From the NCBI RefSeq assembly GCF_029277305.1, contig NZ_CP119526.1: a DNA stretch of 64,000 bases; one strand, 5' to 3'. Under the pieces are notes generated by a model. The model had not been told where the DNA came from and ran no database searches. It worked only from the letters and a program-made list of their open reading frames with translations. This stretch comes from Guptibacillus hwajinpoensis. GTDB taxonomy: Bacteria; Bacillota; Bacilli; Bacillales; Guptibacillaceae. Positions 50,046-58,092 of this stretch are shown here, piece by piece. The position numbers and the translations under genes are program-made. Each line of letters opens with the position of its first letter. The first letter of the stretch is position 1.

Positions 50046-50075
50046 ATAATATCATTGAACGTCCGATAAAGTCAA
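50046..50075 (-). promoter_or_regulatory. Sigma-A promoter of the tRNA operon
   Basis: TTGACT (50070-50075), an 18-bp spacer and TATTAT (50046-50051) on the minus strand point into the tRNA cluster and lie just upstream of tRNA-Leu. Confidence 0.75.
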
Positions 50076-50197
50076 TCGTTATTCTAAAAAAACTTATTGA
50101 TTTTATTTTTCACTTCCACAAAATGCGTGAAGCACGGGTTGAAAGCGTTGACAGCAGCACAACCCTTGCATACGATTAGTGAAAGGAGCTGAGTACT

Positions 50198-51475
50198 ATG
50201 AGTTTATCACAAAGCATTCAATATGCGAAAGAATTAGATGATCAAGACCCTCTTTCACATTTCAGAGAAGAATTCTACTTACAACCAAACAACATTTATA
50301 TGGACGGTAATTCCTTAGGCTTACTTTCTAAAAAAGCAGAATCGTCTCTCCTTCAATCCTTAAACGATTGGAAAGTAAATGGTATAGACGGTTGGACAAA
50401 AGGTAATGAACCATGGTTCTATATGGCAGAAAAAATCGGAAGCATGACTTCCTCACTAATTGGGGCACGATCTGAAGAAACCATCACAACGGGATCCATC
50501 ACAACGAATCTACATCAAATGTTGTCCACTTTCTACAAACCTGAAGGAAGAAAAACAAAAATTCTTGCTGATTCTCTTACATTCCCATCGGATGTTTATG
50601 CTATTAAAAGTCAGCTTTCTCTTCATGGCTTATCACCAGAGCTCCATTTGATACAAGTTAAGAGCGATGATGGGAGAACAATCAAGGAAGCAGATATCAT
50701 TGCTGCGATGGATGATGAAGTTGCTCTTATCCTACTCCCTTCTGTTCTTTATCGTAGTGGACAGCTTTTGGATATGAAAGCATTAACGAAAGCTGCACAC
50801 GACAAAAACATTATCATTGGGTTTGATCTTGCTCATTCAATAGGTGTAGTCCCGCATGAATTACACGATTGGGGAATTGATTTTGCCGTTTGGTGTACAT
50901 ACAAGTATTTAAATAGCGGCCCTGGTGGTGTTGGTGGACTTTTTGTCCATGACAAGCATCTTGGAAAGCGACCTGGTCTTGCTGGTTGGTTTAGTTCAAA
51001 AAAAGAGGTGCAGTTTGATATGAGTCATGACCTGGATCACGCGACATCCGCTAGTGCTTATCAAATCGGTACACCTCATATCTTTAGTATGGCGCCATTG
51101 ATTGGATCATTAGAGCTCTTTCAACAAGCAGGAATTGATGCTATCCGTCGCAAGTCGTTATCTCTCACTCGATACCTTATGGATCTAACAAAAGAGACGT
51201 TACAACCTTTCGGGTTCTCGATTGCAAATCCAACTAAGGATCCACAACGTGGTGGGCACATATGCCTTGAACACAGCGAAGCCGCTAGAATTTGTAAAGC
51301 ATTAAAAGCAAATGGAGTTGTACCTGACTTTCGTTCTCCAAATGTTATTCGACTTGCTCCGATAGCACTATATTCTTCTTATGAAGATGTGTGGAACGTT
51401 ATTCAAATCCTCCAGGATATCATGAGCAATCAAAAGTATAAAGACTATTCAAATGAGCGAAATGTAATTGCCTAA
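50198..51475 (+). CDS. kynU: Kynureninase
   Basis: 425 residues, a fold-type I PLP enzyme. Motifs: NIYMDGNSLGLLSKKAESSL at the start, the PLP-lysine segment WCTYKYLNSGPGGVGGLFVH (about residue 231) and GFDLAHSIGVVPHELHDWGI with the PLP-binding aspartate; RGGHICLEHSEA lies near the C-terminus. It cleaves L-kynurenine or 3-hydroxykynurenine to anthranilate and alanine. The ATG follows AAAGGAGCTGAG. In B. subtilis-type pathways kynA and kynB accompany kynU; neither is nearby here. Confidence 0.94.
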   Translation: MSLSQSIQYAKELDDQDPLSHFREEFYLQPNNIYMDGNSLGLLSKKAESSLLQSLNDWKVNGIDGWTKGNEPWFYMAEKIGSMTSSLIGARSEETITTGSITTNLHQMLSTFYKPEGRKTKILADSLTFPSDVYAIKSQLSLHGLSPELHLIQVKSDDGRTIKEADIIAAMDDEVALILLPSVLYRSGQLLDMKALTKAAHDKNIIIGFDLAHSIGVVPHELHDWGIDFAVWCTYKYLNSGPGGVGGLFVHDKHLGKRPGLAGWFSSKKEVQFDMSHDLDHATSASAYQIGTPHIFSMAPLIGSLELFQQAGIDAIRRKSLSLTRYLMDLTKETLQPFGFSIANPTKDPQRGGHICLEHSEAARICKALKANGVVPDFRSPNVIRLAPIALYSSYEDVWNVIQILQDIMSNQKYKDYSNERNVIA

Positions 51476-51538
51476 TGGTGTATAGAATCCTCCCTTTTCT
51501 TCATAATAAAAATGATTGAATTTAAGGAGGGAAGCAAT

Positions 51539-51724
51539 ATGGCGCAATTAAACGAACTTGAACTTCAAAATCTTCGTCATATGATTGGTGGACACGATAC
51601 GCTCGCCAACAAATTGGATTCTTACGCTCAATCCTGTACGTGTCCACAATTGAAGCAAATGCTACAAAATGACGCACAGGATGCACGAAATACGAAACAA
51701 CAATTAATGGGCTTTTTAAGTTAA
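51539..51724 (+). CDS. Small CotF/YraG-like spore coat-associated protein
   Basis: 61 residues from the ATG at 51539, preceded by AAGGAGGGAAG; a longer frame starts at a poor site. Sequence LNELELQNLRHMIGGHDTLA, then QSCTCPQLKQMLQNDAQDA has the short-helix pattern of the small YraG-type proteins that accompany CotF-domain genes in Bacillus. It is 11 bp upstream of the CotF-domain gene, so they form an operon. Role in the coat is inferred from family and partner. Confidence 0.8.
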   Translation: MAQLNELELQNLRHMIGGHDTLANKLDSYAQSCTCPQLKQMLQNDAQDARNTKQQLMGFLS

Positions 51725-51735
51725 GGAGGGGTCTT

Positions 51736-52017
51736 ATGAATGAGAAAGATATGGTTAATGACTATCTATCCGTACTAAACAGTAGCTTAAGCAGCTATGG
51801 CAACGTCATTTCACAAGCTGATAATCAGCAACTTCGTCAAGCTTTGCAACAAATTCGAAACACAGATGAGCAAAGACAATACAATCTTTATCAATACGCG
51901 AAACAAAAAGGTTATTACCAACCCGCTGCTGCTGCCCAACCAAACGAAATTCAACAAGTTAGAAGCCAACTTAGTGCACCGCCACCTCAAGATAACCAAC
52001 CTCCACAAGTTCACTAA
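51736..52017 (+). CDS. CotF-domain spore coat protein (YraD-like)
   Basis: 93 residues. The CotF domain is seen in NEKDMVNDYLSVLNSSLSSY and GNVISQADNQQLRQALQQIR, then EQRQYNLYQYAKQKGYYQPA, closely following the YraD/CotF helical pattern. The C-terminal 30 residues are proline- and glutamine-rich (SAPPPQDNQPPQVH). The ATG follows AAGGAGGGGTCTT. It follows the YraG-like gene and ends at a terminator, giving a two-gene coat operon. Confidence 0.85.
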   Translation: MNEKDMVNDYLSVLNSSLSSYGNVISQADNQQLRQALQQIRNTDEQRQYNLYQYAKQKGYYQPAAAAQPNEIQQVRSQLSAPPPQDNQPPQVH

Positions 52018-52020
52018 CAC

Positions 52021-52042
52021 ACAGCCGGATACTCCGGCTGTT
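52021..52042 (+). terminator. Terminator of the CotF-like operon
   Basis: Stem ACAGCCGGA / TCCGGCTGT with a 3-nt loop and TTTCTTTTT after it. Confidence 0.85.
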
Positions 52043-52170
52043 TCTTTTTGTCCAAGTCCTAAATTAACCCTAAGTCTTTGTGCTCATATTTGTAGGATAA
52101 TGGAAAAAACGTTTCGCGCTCCCTTATTGTGGATATTTACTATATAACCAAAAATAGGGAGAGATGTTGA

Positions 52171-53550
52171 ATGGATAGTATTTTAAATGCTGTAACTGAA
52201 TTTTCAGCTTTCATCTGGGGCTATCCTATGATGATATTACTACTGGGAGGTGGTTTGTTTTTAACGATTCGCCTAGGTTTTTTTCAGATCTTGTTCTTCC
52301 CACATGCACTAAAACATACCATCGGTAAAATATTTGAGAAGGAAAAAGGCGATGGAACGATCTCTCCATTTCAAGCTTTTGCTTCCGCTCTCGCATCTAC
52401 TGCTGGTGCCACAAATATAGTCGGAGTACCCGTTGCGATTGCATTTGGTGGACCTGGCGCTATTTTCTGGATGTGGGTTGTTTCCATTATTGGTATGTCA
52501 ACAAAATTCTCTGAAATCGTTCTTGGTATCAAATACAGAGAAGAAAAAAAGGATGGCGAATACGTCGGCGGACCAATGTACTACATAAAAAAAGGACTTG
52601 GATGGAAGTTTGCTTCATCACTTTTCGCATTTGGACTAATGATTGAAATTATTCCTGGTGTAATGGTGCAAACGAACTCCATTTCAACACTTACCGAAAG
52701 CTCATTTGGCCTTCCTACTTGGGTCACTGGAGCCATATTAATTGTCTTGATCTCCATCGTTGTATTCGGGGGAATTAAAAGGATTGGTGCGGTTGCAGAA
52801 AAGATTGTTCCTTTTATGGTTCTTACATATATCGCAGGGGCTATCGGTGTAATGGCAATTAATATTGATCAATTCCCAGAGGTAATGAAATTGATTTTCG
52901 TTCATGCATTTCAGCCTATTTCTGCAGCTGGTGGGTTTGCAGGTGCTGGATTTGCAGCCGCTGTACGTTGGGGACTAGCTAGAGGACTTTATTCAAATGA
53001 AGCCGGTATGGGTACAGCATCCATTGCTCACTCTGCCGCACATACACCACATCCGTGCAGGCAAGGATTATGGGGTATTTTCAGCGTTTTTATTGATACG
53101 ATTGTGCTTTGTACAATCACAGCTTTCACTGTACTCCTGTCAGGAGCATGGAAGGATGTTAAACCAGCTAATGCAGCCGACATGGTGTCAGATGCTTTCT
53201 CAGGATTGATGGGACCAACGTGGGGACCTATTTTTGTTTCCTCTTTACTATTAATATTTGTTATTAGCACGATTGGCGTTCTTGTTTTTTACGGAGAGAA
53301 ACAAGCTGAATATTTATTTGGGCTCCCTTTTTCAAGAGTAATGAGATTTGTTTATATCCTTTCTATTTTTGTAGGTGCAATCGGTGGCCTTCAATTTATT
53401 TGGGAGCTAGTCGATATTACTTTAGCATTGTTCGTAGTACCTAACGTAATCGCAATCTTGTTCTTGAGTAAGGAAGTGAAAGAACTGACAGATGACTATC
53501 GATTTAACTTCTTAAAACAACAAGTAAAAGACAAGGGAATCAGTTCTTAA
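52171..53550 (+). CDS. Alanine/glycine:cation symporter (AGCS family)
   Basis: 459 residues with about 10-11 membrane helices. The family signature is present: FASALASTAGATNIVGVPVA, GPGAIFWMWVVSIIGMSTKF and the diagnostic GLYSNEAGMGTASIAHSAAH (about 273-292). Members import alanine or glycine with Na+ or H+. The ATG follows AGGGAGAGATGTTGA. It is probably transcribed alone. Uptake of amino acids during or after germination is one plausible role given the surrounding spore genes, but this is speculation. Confidence 0.92.
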   Translation: MDSILNAVTEFSAFIWGYPMMILLLGGGLFLTIRLGFFQILFFPHALKHTIGKIFEKEKGDGTISPFQAFASALASTAGATNIVGVPVAIAFGGPGAIFWMWVVSIIGMSTKFSEIVLGIKYREEKKDGEYVGGPMYYIKKGLGWKFASSLFAFGLMIEIIPGVMVQTNSISTLTESSFGLPTWVTGAILIVLISIVVFGGIKRIGAVAEKIVPFMVLTYIAGAIGVMAINIDQFPEVMKLIFVHAFQPISAAGGFAGAGFAAAVRWGLARGLYSNEAGMGTASIAHSAAHTPHPCRQGLWGIFSVFIDTIVLCTITAFTVLLSGAWKDVKPANAADMVSDAFSGLMGPTWGPIFVSSLLLIFVISTIGVLVFYGEKQAEYLFGLPFSRVMRFVYILSIFVGAIGGLQFIWELVDITLALFVVPNVIAILFLSKEVKELTDDYRFNFLKQQVKDKGISS

Positions 53551-53625
53551 TAGGAGGTTTTTTCTAGTTTTTCACCTAATTTCTCTTTCGTCTCCGCTCT
53601 TGCCTATATCTTTTATAGACGAATA

Positions 53626-53633
53626 CATACAGT
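53626..53633 (+). promoter_or_regulatory. Possible mother-cell (sigma-E/K-like) -10 element
   Basis: CATACAGT, a match to the sigma-E -10 consensus, lies 34 bp before the YjcZ-like ATG; a weak GCCTATAT about 16 bp upstream could serve as -35. Tentative. Confidence 0.3.
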
Positions 53634-53666
53634 GGTAAAGAAAGAGAAATTAAAGGGGGACCTTAC

Positions 53667-53828
53667 ATGCATCATGCAAACAATGCACCTTACGGAAATG
53701 AACCTTACCAGCCTGTAGCTGGAGCTGGGTATGGCATGCCATGCCGCCCTGCAGGAAATGGGTTTGCGCTCATTGTTGTTCTTTTTATCCTACTTATTAT
53801 TGTAGGAACAGCATTCGTTAAATGCTAG
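53667..53828 (+). CDS. YjcZ-family sporulation protein
   Basis: 53 residues, read directly from the sequence. MHHANNAPYGNEPYQPVAGA is followed by GYGMPCRPAGNGFALIVVLF and ILLIIVGTAFVKC. The C-terminal G-F-A-L-I-V-V-L-F-I-L-L-I-I-V-G tail is the YjcZ/SscA family hallmark of small spore membrane or coat peptides. The ATG follows AAAGGGGGACC. It has its own terminator. Confidence 0.88.
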   Translation: MHHANNAPYGNEPYQPVAGAGYGMPCRPAGNGFALIVVLFILLIIVGTAFVKC

Positions 53829-53834
53829 TAACAG

Positions 53835-53860
53835 AAGCAAGGACCATTAGGTTCTTGCTT
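53835..53860 (+). terminator. Terminator of the YjcZ-family gene
   Basis: Stem AAGCAAGGACC / GGTTCTTGCTT (one wobble), ATTA loop, TTCTTTG after it. Confidence 0.75.
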
Positions 53861-53934
53861 TCTTTGTGAAGAATTGTCGAGAATACTGTTCACTGTTATA
53901 GTAAAGTGGAATGTGATAGGAAAGAAGTGAGCTA

Positions 53935-54468
53935 ATGAAAACATTACTAATTGATATGGACTCGGTTATTTGTAATCTAATGTCAGAATGGCATAAGCGA
54001 TACAACGAAGACTATAATGACGATTTATCTGTAGACAAGCTGCTGTGCTGGCGATCAGAGGATTATGTGAAAGCTGAATGTGGAGAGAAAATATACGATT
54101 ACCTAGATGAGCCTGGTTTATTTCTACATTTAGAACCTCTCCCCTATGCAATCGACGTACTCAAACGACTCTGCAACCACTACGATGTACTAATCGTTAC
54201 AAGTAGTCGTACATACGCATATACTGAAAAGGAATTGTGGGTGGAAAAGCACCTCCCTTTCATTGGGAAAAGAAATTTAATCTTCTCTCATCGTAAAGAA
54301 ATGATTCGAGGAGACTTACTTTTTGATGATGCCCCACATAACTTGGTTGCATTTAATAAAACAGGTAGAACTGCTGTGGCAATGAGCTATGAATATAATC
54401 AACAAGTCGATGTGCCTCGTGTGAGTAACTGGCTAGAATTCGAGAAGTGGCTTTCAACATGGAAATGA
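53935..54468 (+). CDS. 5'(3')-deoxyribonucleotidase-like HAD hydrolase (NT5C)
   Basis: 177 residues. The HAD nucleophile motif is LLIDMDSVICNL (Asp7 and Asp9), the motif II threonine is in VLIVTSSRTYAYTEKELW, and the metal-binding acidic pair is in RGDLLFDDAPHNLVAFNKTG. This is the NT5C family that dephosphorylates (deoxy)nucleoside monophosphates. The ATG is preceded by GAAGTGAGC. The next gene begins 11 bp downstream, so the two form an operon and may be functionally linked. Confidence 0.86.
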   Translation: MKTLLIDMDSVICNLMSEWHKRYNEDYNDDLSVDKLLCWRSEDYVKAECGEKIYDYLDEPGLFLHLEPLPYAIDVLKRLCNHYDVLIVTSSRTYAYTEKELWVEKHLPFIGKRNLIFSHRKEMIRGDLLFDDAPHNLVAFNKTGRTAVAMSYEYNQQVDVPRVSNWLEFEKWLSTWK

Positions 54469-54479
54469 GGGGGAAATCT

Positions 54480-55400
54480 GTGATTGAACCAATTAAAATC
54501 GATCTACTCATTATTGGCGGTGGACCCGCTGGTATTTCAGCTGCAATATGGGCTAAGCGTTTGGGTGTTAACCATCTCTTACTTGAAGCAAGATCAGAAA
54601 TTGGCGGACAATTAACTGACATTCATAACAAGATCATTGATTACCCAGGTAGGATTGTCCAAAACGGCGTTGAGCTACAAGAACATTTTAAACAGCACGC
54701 TCAAAAAATTGCCTTTAACGTTGAAACTGAATGTAAGGTTGATTGGGTTGATTGGGATAAAAAAAGGATTTCCTCTAATAAGAATGCTATTTATGAGTTT
54801 CGTTCAATTCTAGTCACCACTGGTTCTTCTCCTAGAAAATTGCGAGTTCCTGGTGAACAAGAAATGATTGACAGGAACGAAGTGTACTCTGCTACGAGAG
54901 ACAAAGATAAATTTAAAGGAAAAGAAGTGGCTGTCATTGGAGGAGGAGATCGCGCTTTTGAGGGGGCTCTTCTACTTGCAGAAGCAGGATCTAACGTCAC
55001 ATTAATTCATCGATCCGAACAATTTAAGGCTAGAAAAGAATTTACAGATCCAGTTATACAACACGCCAATATTAATGTCATTACAAATACGGTTGTCACA
55101 AACATCCAAGGTGGAAATAGAAAACAATTAACCCTGGCGACTCTAGAGAGCACCTCAACAGTTACAGTAGACGCCGTCTTCATTCGAATTGGAGTTGAAC
55201 CAAATACATACGCATTTAAGGATGGCATTTCACTTGACGATGAAGGATATATAACCTGTACGTCTGTTGGAGAAACGTCACTCCCTTATGTCTATGCAGC
55301 CGGAGATGTTTGCACTCGGCCCCTCTTATCAAGCATCGCCTCTTCTGTAGGTCAGGGCATGACAGCAGTTAAATGTTTATCATTTTATTTAAATAATTAG
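54480..55400 (+). CDS. Thioredoxin reductase-like flavoprotein lacking the CxxC
   Basis: 306 residues from a GTG at 54480, seven bases after GAGGGGG; the frame extends upstream into the previous gene but without a site. FAD-binding IDLLIIGGGPAGISAAIWAK, NADPH-binding KGKEVAVIGGGDRAFEGALL and the C-terminal FAD motif PYVYAAGDVCTRPLLSSI are all present, as in TrxB. The redox motif C-A-T-C is replaced by S137-A-T-R140, so it cannot reduce thioredoxin by the usual mechanism. It may be a ferredoxin/flavodoxin-type reductase or another NAD(P)H oxidoreductase. Cotranscribed with the NT5C gene. Confidence 0.85.
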   Translation: MIEPIKIDLLIIGGGPAGISAAIWAKRLGVNHLLLEARSEIGGQLTDIHNKIIDYPGRIVQNGVELQEHFKQHAQKIAFNVETECKVDWVDWDKKRISSNKNAIYEFRSILVTTGSSPRKLRVPGEQEMIDRNEVYSATRDKDKFKGKEVAVIGGGDRAFEGALLLAEAGSNVTLIHRSEQFKARKEFTDPVIQHANINVITNTVVTNIQGGNRKQLTLATLESTSTVTVDAVFIRIGVEPNTYAFKDGISLDDEGYITCTSVGETSLPYVYAAGDVCTRPLLSSIASSVGQGMTAVKCLSFYLNN

Positions 55401-55482
55401 CTATGTTAGCTCATATTGTTGATTTCTGGATTTTCGGCTCATTCGAATGAGCCAAAAATCAACACTATTCATTAACTTAGCT
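55399..55482 (+). repeat. Family 2 element, copy 2 (84 bp) at the flavoprotein stop codon
   Basis: Left end AGCTATGTTAGCTCATATTG, right end CACTATTCATTAACTTAGCT; the centre is the perfect palindrome GGCTCATTCGAATGAGCC (55436-55453). Flanks AAATAATT (55391-55398) and AAATGATT (55483-55490) match at 7 of 8 positions. The last two bases of the upstream stop codon (TAG) come from the element; without it the frame would also end in TAG. Confidence 0.82.
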
Positions 55483-55492
55483 AAATGATTAG

Positions 55493-55522
55493 AAAAAAAG
55501 GACCCAGTGGGGTCCTTTTTTT
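55493..55522. terminator. Bidirectional terminator
   Basis: Stem AAAAAAAGGACCC / GGGTCCTTTTTTT with an AGTG loop between the flavoprotein and carboxypeptidase genes. Confidence 0.9.
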
Positions 55523-55533
55523 GTGTGAATTTA

Positions 55534-56742
55534 TTAGTAAGGAAAAGTTCTTGACCTTCTTTTAGGTGGTTTTGCCCTTCCAATAAATAAAGCAACCATG
55601 ATAACAGTAAAAATACTGATGCCAATATAAAAGATCAACTCGCTAGATAATGTAAAAGTATTGTTTTCTTCATTAGTAGTGACGGCAACTTCTGTCACAT
55701 CTTTTGAAGAAGGAGCTGCTTCTGCTTCTACATTAGATCTAGATAACCATTCAGAATCAAGGACTGATTCAATAGTTCCTGTATCACTCACTAGCTTTCC
55801 GGAATCATTTACGTTAATCTGTACCGTTTGATTATCTTGTTGAAAAAGCGTTAGTTCTTCTGCTAAAGAATATGTTTCATTATCTCGTTCTGCAAGCTCA
55901 GTCCCTTTTTCAAATAGGACTGGAGAAAAAGCTTCGAAACCATAGTTCATTAGAGCTAGCGTATCTTGATAAGCAATTTGGTCATCGTTTGCTTTCATCG
56001 TAACAGCAATTAATTCCTGATTATCTTTAGTAGCTGTAGTAACAAGTGTAAATCCTGATTTTGAAACAAATCCATTCTTTCCACCTGTCACAAAATCATA
56101 ATCCAGCAATAAACGATGATGATTAATTAACGTTGTATCCCAATTATCGCCGCTCCATTCAAATTCATTAATACCAAAAATGGACTTGAACTGCTCATTC
56201 TTCATCGCATACTGCGTAATTTTCGCCATATCTTTTGCTGTCGTCACATGCATTTCATCAAAGAGTCCATGAGGGTTTGTAAAATGACTACTTTTCACTC
56301 CTACTTCCTCTTCTACAAACGTAGTCATGTCATCTGCAAAAGAATCAACGCTTCCACTTAAATGTTCAGCAATTGCAATAGCAGCATCGTTCCCTGAATT
56401 AACTAGCATACCCTTCACTAACTTATCTAATGGGACCATTTCTCCCTCTTCAAGATATACTCTCGTCCCATCTACTTCTCTTGCTTTCTTGCTCACTTTT
56501 GTCATATCATTCATTTTCCCTGATTCTACTGCCATCAATGCAGTAACAATTTTTGTAATGCTTGCAGGGTACATTACTTCTTCACTACTCTTCTCAAAGA
56601 GTACTTGACCTGTTTTTCCATCAATTAGAATAGCGGTTTCACTTTTAATATCTGGTGATTGTTGAGCAAATAGCGTTTCAGGAAATAAAGTAGCTGTCAT
56701 AATGACAACAAATGTAATTAGCCAGTTCTTTTTTTGAATCAT
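55534..56742 (-). CDS. D-alanyl-D-alanine carboxypeptidase (S11, DacF-like)
   Basis: 402 residues from the ATG at 56742 (AAGAGGAGCATCC site). Signal peptide NWLITFVVIMTATLFPETLF is followed by AQQ. The SxxK motif is YPASITKIVTALMA, the SxN motif VNSGNDAAIAIAEH, and the K-T-G motif reads K222-N-G (VTGGKNGFVSKSGF). A C-terminal membrane helix (IFYIGISIFTVIMVALFIGR) and basic tail anchor it. It should trim pentapeptide stems in the cell wall or spore cortex. Threonine to asparagine in KTG is unusual. Confidence 0.9.
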   Translation of the reverse strand: MIQKKNWLITFVVIMTATLFPETLFAQQSPDIKSETAILIDGKTGQVLFEKSSEEVMYPASITKIVTALMAVESGKMNDMTKVSKKAREVDGTRVYLEEGEMVPLDKLVKGMLVNSGNDAAIAIAEHLSGSVDSFADDMTTFVEEEVGVKSSHFTNPHGLFDEMHVTTAKDMAKITQYAMKNEQFKSIFGINEFEWSGDNWDTTLINHHRLLLDYDFVTGGKNGFVSKSGFTLVTTATKDNQELIAVTMKANDDQIAYQDTLALMNYGFEAFSPVLFEKGTELAERDNETYSLAEELTLFQQDNQTVQINVNDSGKLVSDTGTIESVLDSEWLSRSNVEAEAAPSSKDVTEVAVTTNEENNTFTLSSELIFYIGISIFTVIMVALFIGRAKPPKRRSRTFPY

Positions 56743-56924
56743 GGATGCTCCTCTTTCTTTCATGCTATTTAGATTGTTCGTATTACTTTCTTTTGGGATG
56801 TCTAGTACAAAGGACCTGATTCGAACCCTATTATAGCGAATGAGGAGTAAATTTAATACCTATATTTTATAGTCGCGATAACCGTTTTCTAATTTAATCA
56901 CCATTTATAATCCTAACAAAATAA

Positions 56925-56947
56925 AATAACCGCCGAGAGCGGTTATT
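56925..56947 (-). terminator. Terminator of the 54-residue gene
   Basis: Stem AATAACCGC / GCGGTTATT with a 5-nt loop and T-rich tail on the minus strand. Confidence 0.75.
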
Positions 56948-56949
56948 AA

Positions 56950-57114
56950 TTAACAAGCATTGGAAACTTTCCACTTCTCCACTACATCCTTTGGTGCACT
57001 CCAACATAGCCAAGAAACAAGGACTTTGTTCCCTCCTTGTGATACCATCCAGTACTCCCACCTTCTCTTTTCAGGATTTTGATACAAACCAGACTTCTTC
57101 ACAAAACGTTCCAC
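56950..57114 (-). CDS. Hypothetical 54-residue protein
   Basis: Start is a GTG (57114), nine bases after GGAGGAG; an ATG eight codons upstream runs through the site. The product contains NPEKRRWEYWMVSQGGNKVL, VSWLCWSAPKDVVEKWKVSN: tryptophan-rich, basic, without membrane helix. No family recognised. The downstream terminator supports it being real. Confidence 0.5.
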   Translation of the reverse strand: MERFVKKSGLYQNPEKRRWEYWMVSQGGNKVLVSWLCWSAPKDVVEKWKVSNAC

Positions 57115-57288
57115 CTTGTCATCTCCTCCAATACACAAATCATTATGTAAACAATTCGATATAAAATGACTAAATCCTTTAAATATTCTGAACTATATAA
57201 GTATTATTCTACCATTATGTTCCTCTTTAATCGTCGTATATGAATTTATGGTTTTGAGCATCATATTAGTCAAGGAGGTGTACACAAC

Positions 57289-57492
57289 ATGGCAAACAAT
57301 AATAGCTCAAACAATCTGGTAGTCCCTGGTGTACAACAAGCTTTAGATCAAATGAAGTACGAAATTGCTAGCGAATTTGGCGTACAACTTGGTCCAGACT
57401 CCACAGCTCGCTCTAACGGATCTGTTGGAGGAGAAATTACAAAGCGCCTTGTCCAAATGGCTGAACAGCAAATGGGCGGCGGAAGTAACTAA
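57289..57492 (+). CDS. Alpha/beta-type small acid-soluble spore protein
   Basis: 67 residues. The SASP signature is present: LVVPGVQQALDQMKYEIASE with the GPR cleavage context Y-E-I-A-S-E-F-G-V, then LGPDSTARSNGSVGGEITKR and LVQMAEQQMGGG. These proteins coat and protect spore DNA and are degraded at germination by GPR. The ATG follows AAGGAGGTG. B. subtilis has several paralogues (sspA-D); the exact one cannot be chosen. Confidence 0.95.
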   Translation: MANNNSSNNLVVPGVQQALDQMKYEIASEFGVQLGPDSTARSNGSVGGEITKRLVQMAEQQMGGGSN

Positions 57493-57516
57493 TTATTAAC
57501 CGAATAGTATGGATAT

Positions 57517-57540
57517 AGAAGGCGGAGAAATCCGCCTTCT
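57517..57540. terminator. Terminator after the SASP gene
   Basis: Stem AGAAGGCGGA / TCCGCCTTCT with a GAAA tetraloop and T-rich tail, also usable by the converging gene at 57544. Confidence 0.88.
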
Positions 57541-57543
57541 TCT

Positions 57544-58041
57544 TTATTCATCAAGTAACTGCGATGTTTGCACTGCATATTCAATAAGTTCTGAAAGGTC
57601 ACTGATTTGATCCTCATTAATACGTCGGTTGAATTCTAGTTGGATGTGACTAGTTAGCTCTTCCTCTTGATTATAAACAAAAGAAACCTTCTGCTGAATT
57701 GAAGGCCTGTAACCCCAAATGCTTCTAATGTCTTCCTCAATTTTTGCACATTCCTCTGTATCTGAAATCAACACGTCAAAACTTATGTTAATTTCACAGC
57801 CTGGATTACTATTTTCGATTTGAAGCTGTTCAGCACTGAAGTTTGCCAGATCAGCAAACAGTCCAATGGTTACTCTAACTTGAGGATTCTCATTGAACTG
57901 TACTTCGTACATACGTGATAACGATGCAAGATCAACAAGATCCTTTCGATTAATAATCGAGATCTCTCCTTCAAGATCCCGATCATACAATTCCCCTTCA
58001 AGAACGACTTTCACGTTCTCATAAATCGTTGGATCAAACAT
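57544..58041 (-). CDS. Hypothetical 165-residue acidic protein
   Basis: The ATG follows GGAGGGGATTG. The protein is acidic with alternating strand/helix segments (YENVKVVLEGELYDRDLEGE, NPGCEINISFDVLISDTEEC, FVYNQEEELTSHIQLEFNRR) and no signal or membrane segment. I do not recognise it. It is adjacent to yppE-block genes, but the gap to 58093 holds no shared operon evidence. Confidence 0.6.
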   Translation of the reverse strand: MFDPTIYENVKVVLEGELYDRDLEGEISIINRKDLVDLASLSRMYEVQFNENPQVRVTIGLFADLANFSAEQLQIENSNPGCEINISFDVLISDTEECAKIEEDIRSIWGYRPSIQQKVSFVYNQEEELTSHIQLEFNRRINEDQISDLSELIEYAVQTSQLLDE

Positions 58042-58092
58042 TCAATCCCCTCCTGCTATTCCACTATACCACGATATTAGGAGGACTATGGG

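Noticed and set aside
49928..50179. 83-residue plus-strand frame starting MVRVKGLEPPRRKT
   Set aside because: Its first third is the antisense of tRNA-Leu; such frames arise wherever tRNA genes are read backwards.
54447..54479. Upstream extension of the flavoprotein frame
   Set aside because: It would overlap the end of the nucleotidase gene and place the strong GAGGGGG site inside the coding region.
57262..57268. CATATTA, a good sigma-G -10 box before the SASP gene
   Set aside because: It is only about 3 bp before the ribosome site, so the transcript would start inside the site. The true promoter must lie further upstream and I cannot identify it.
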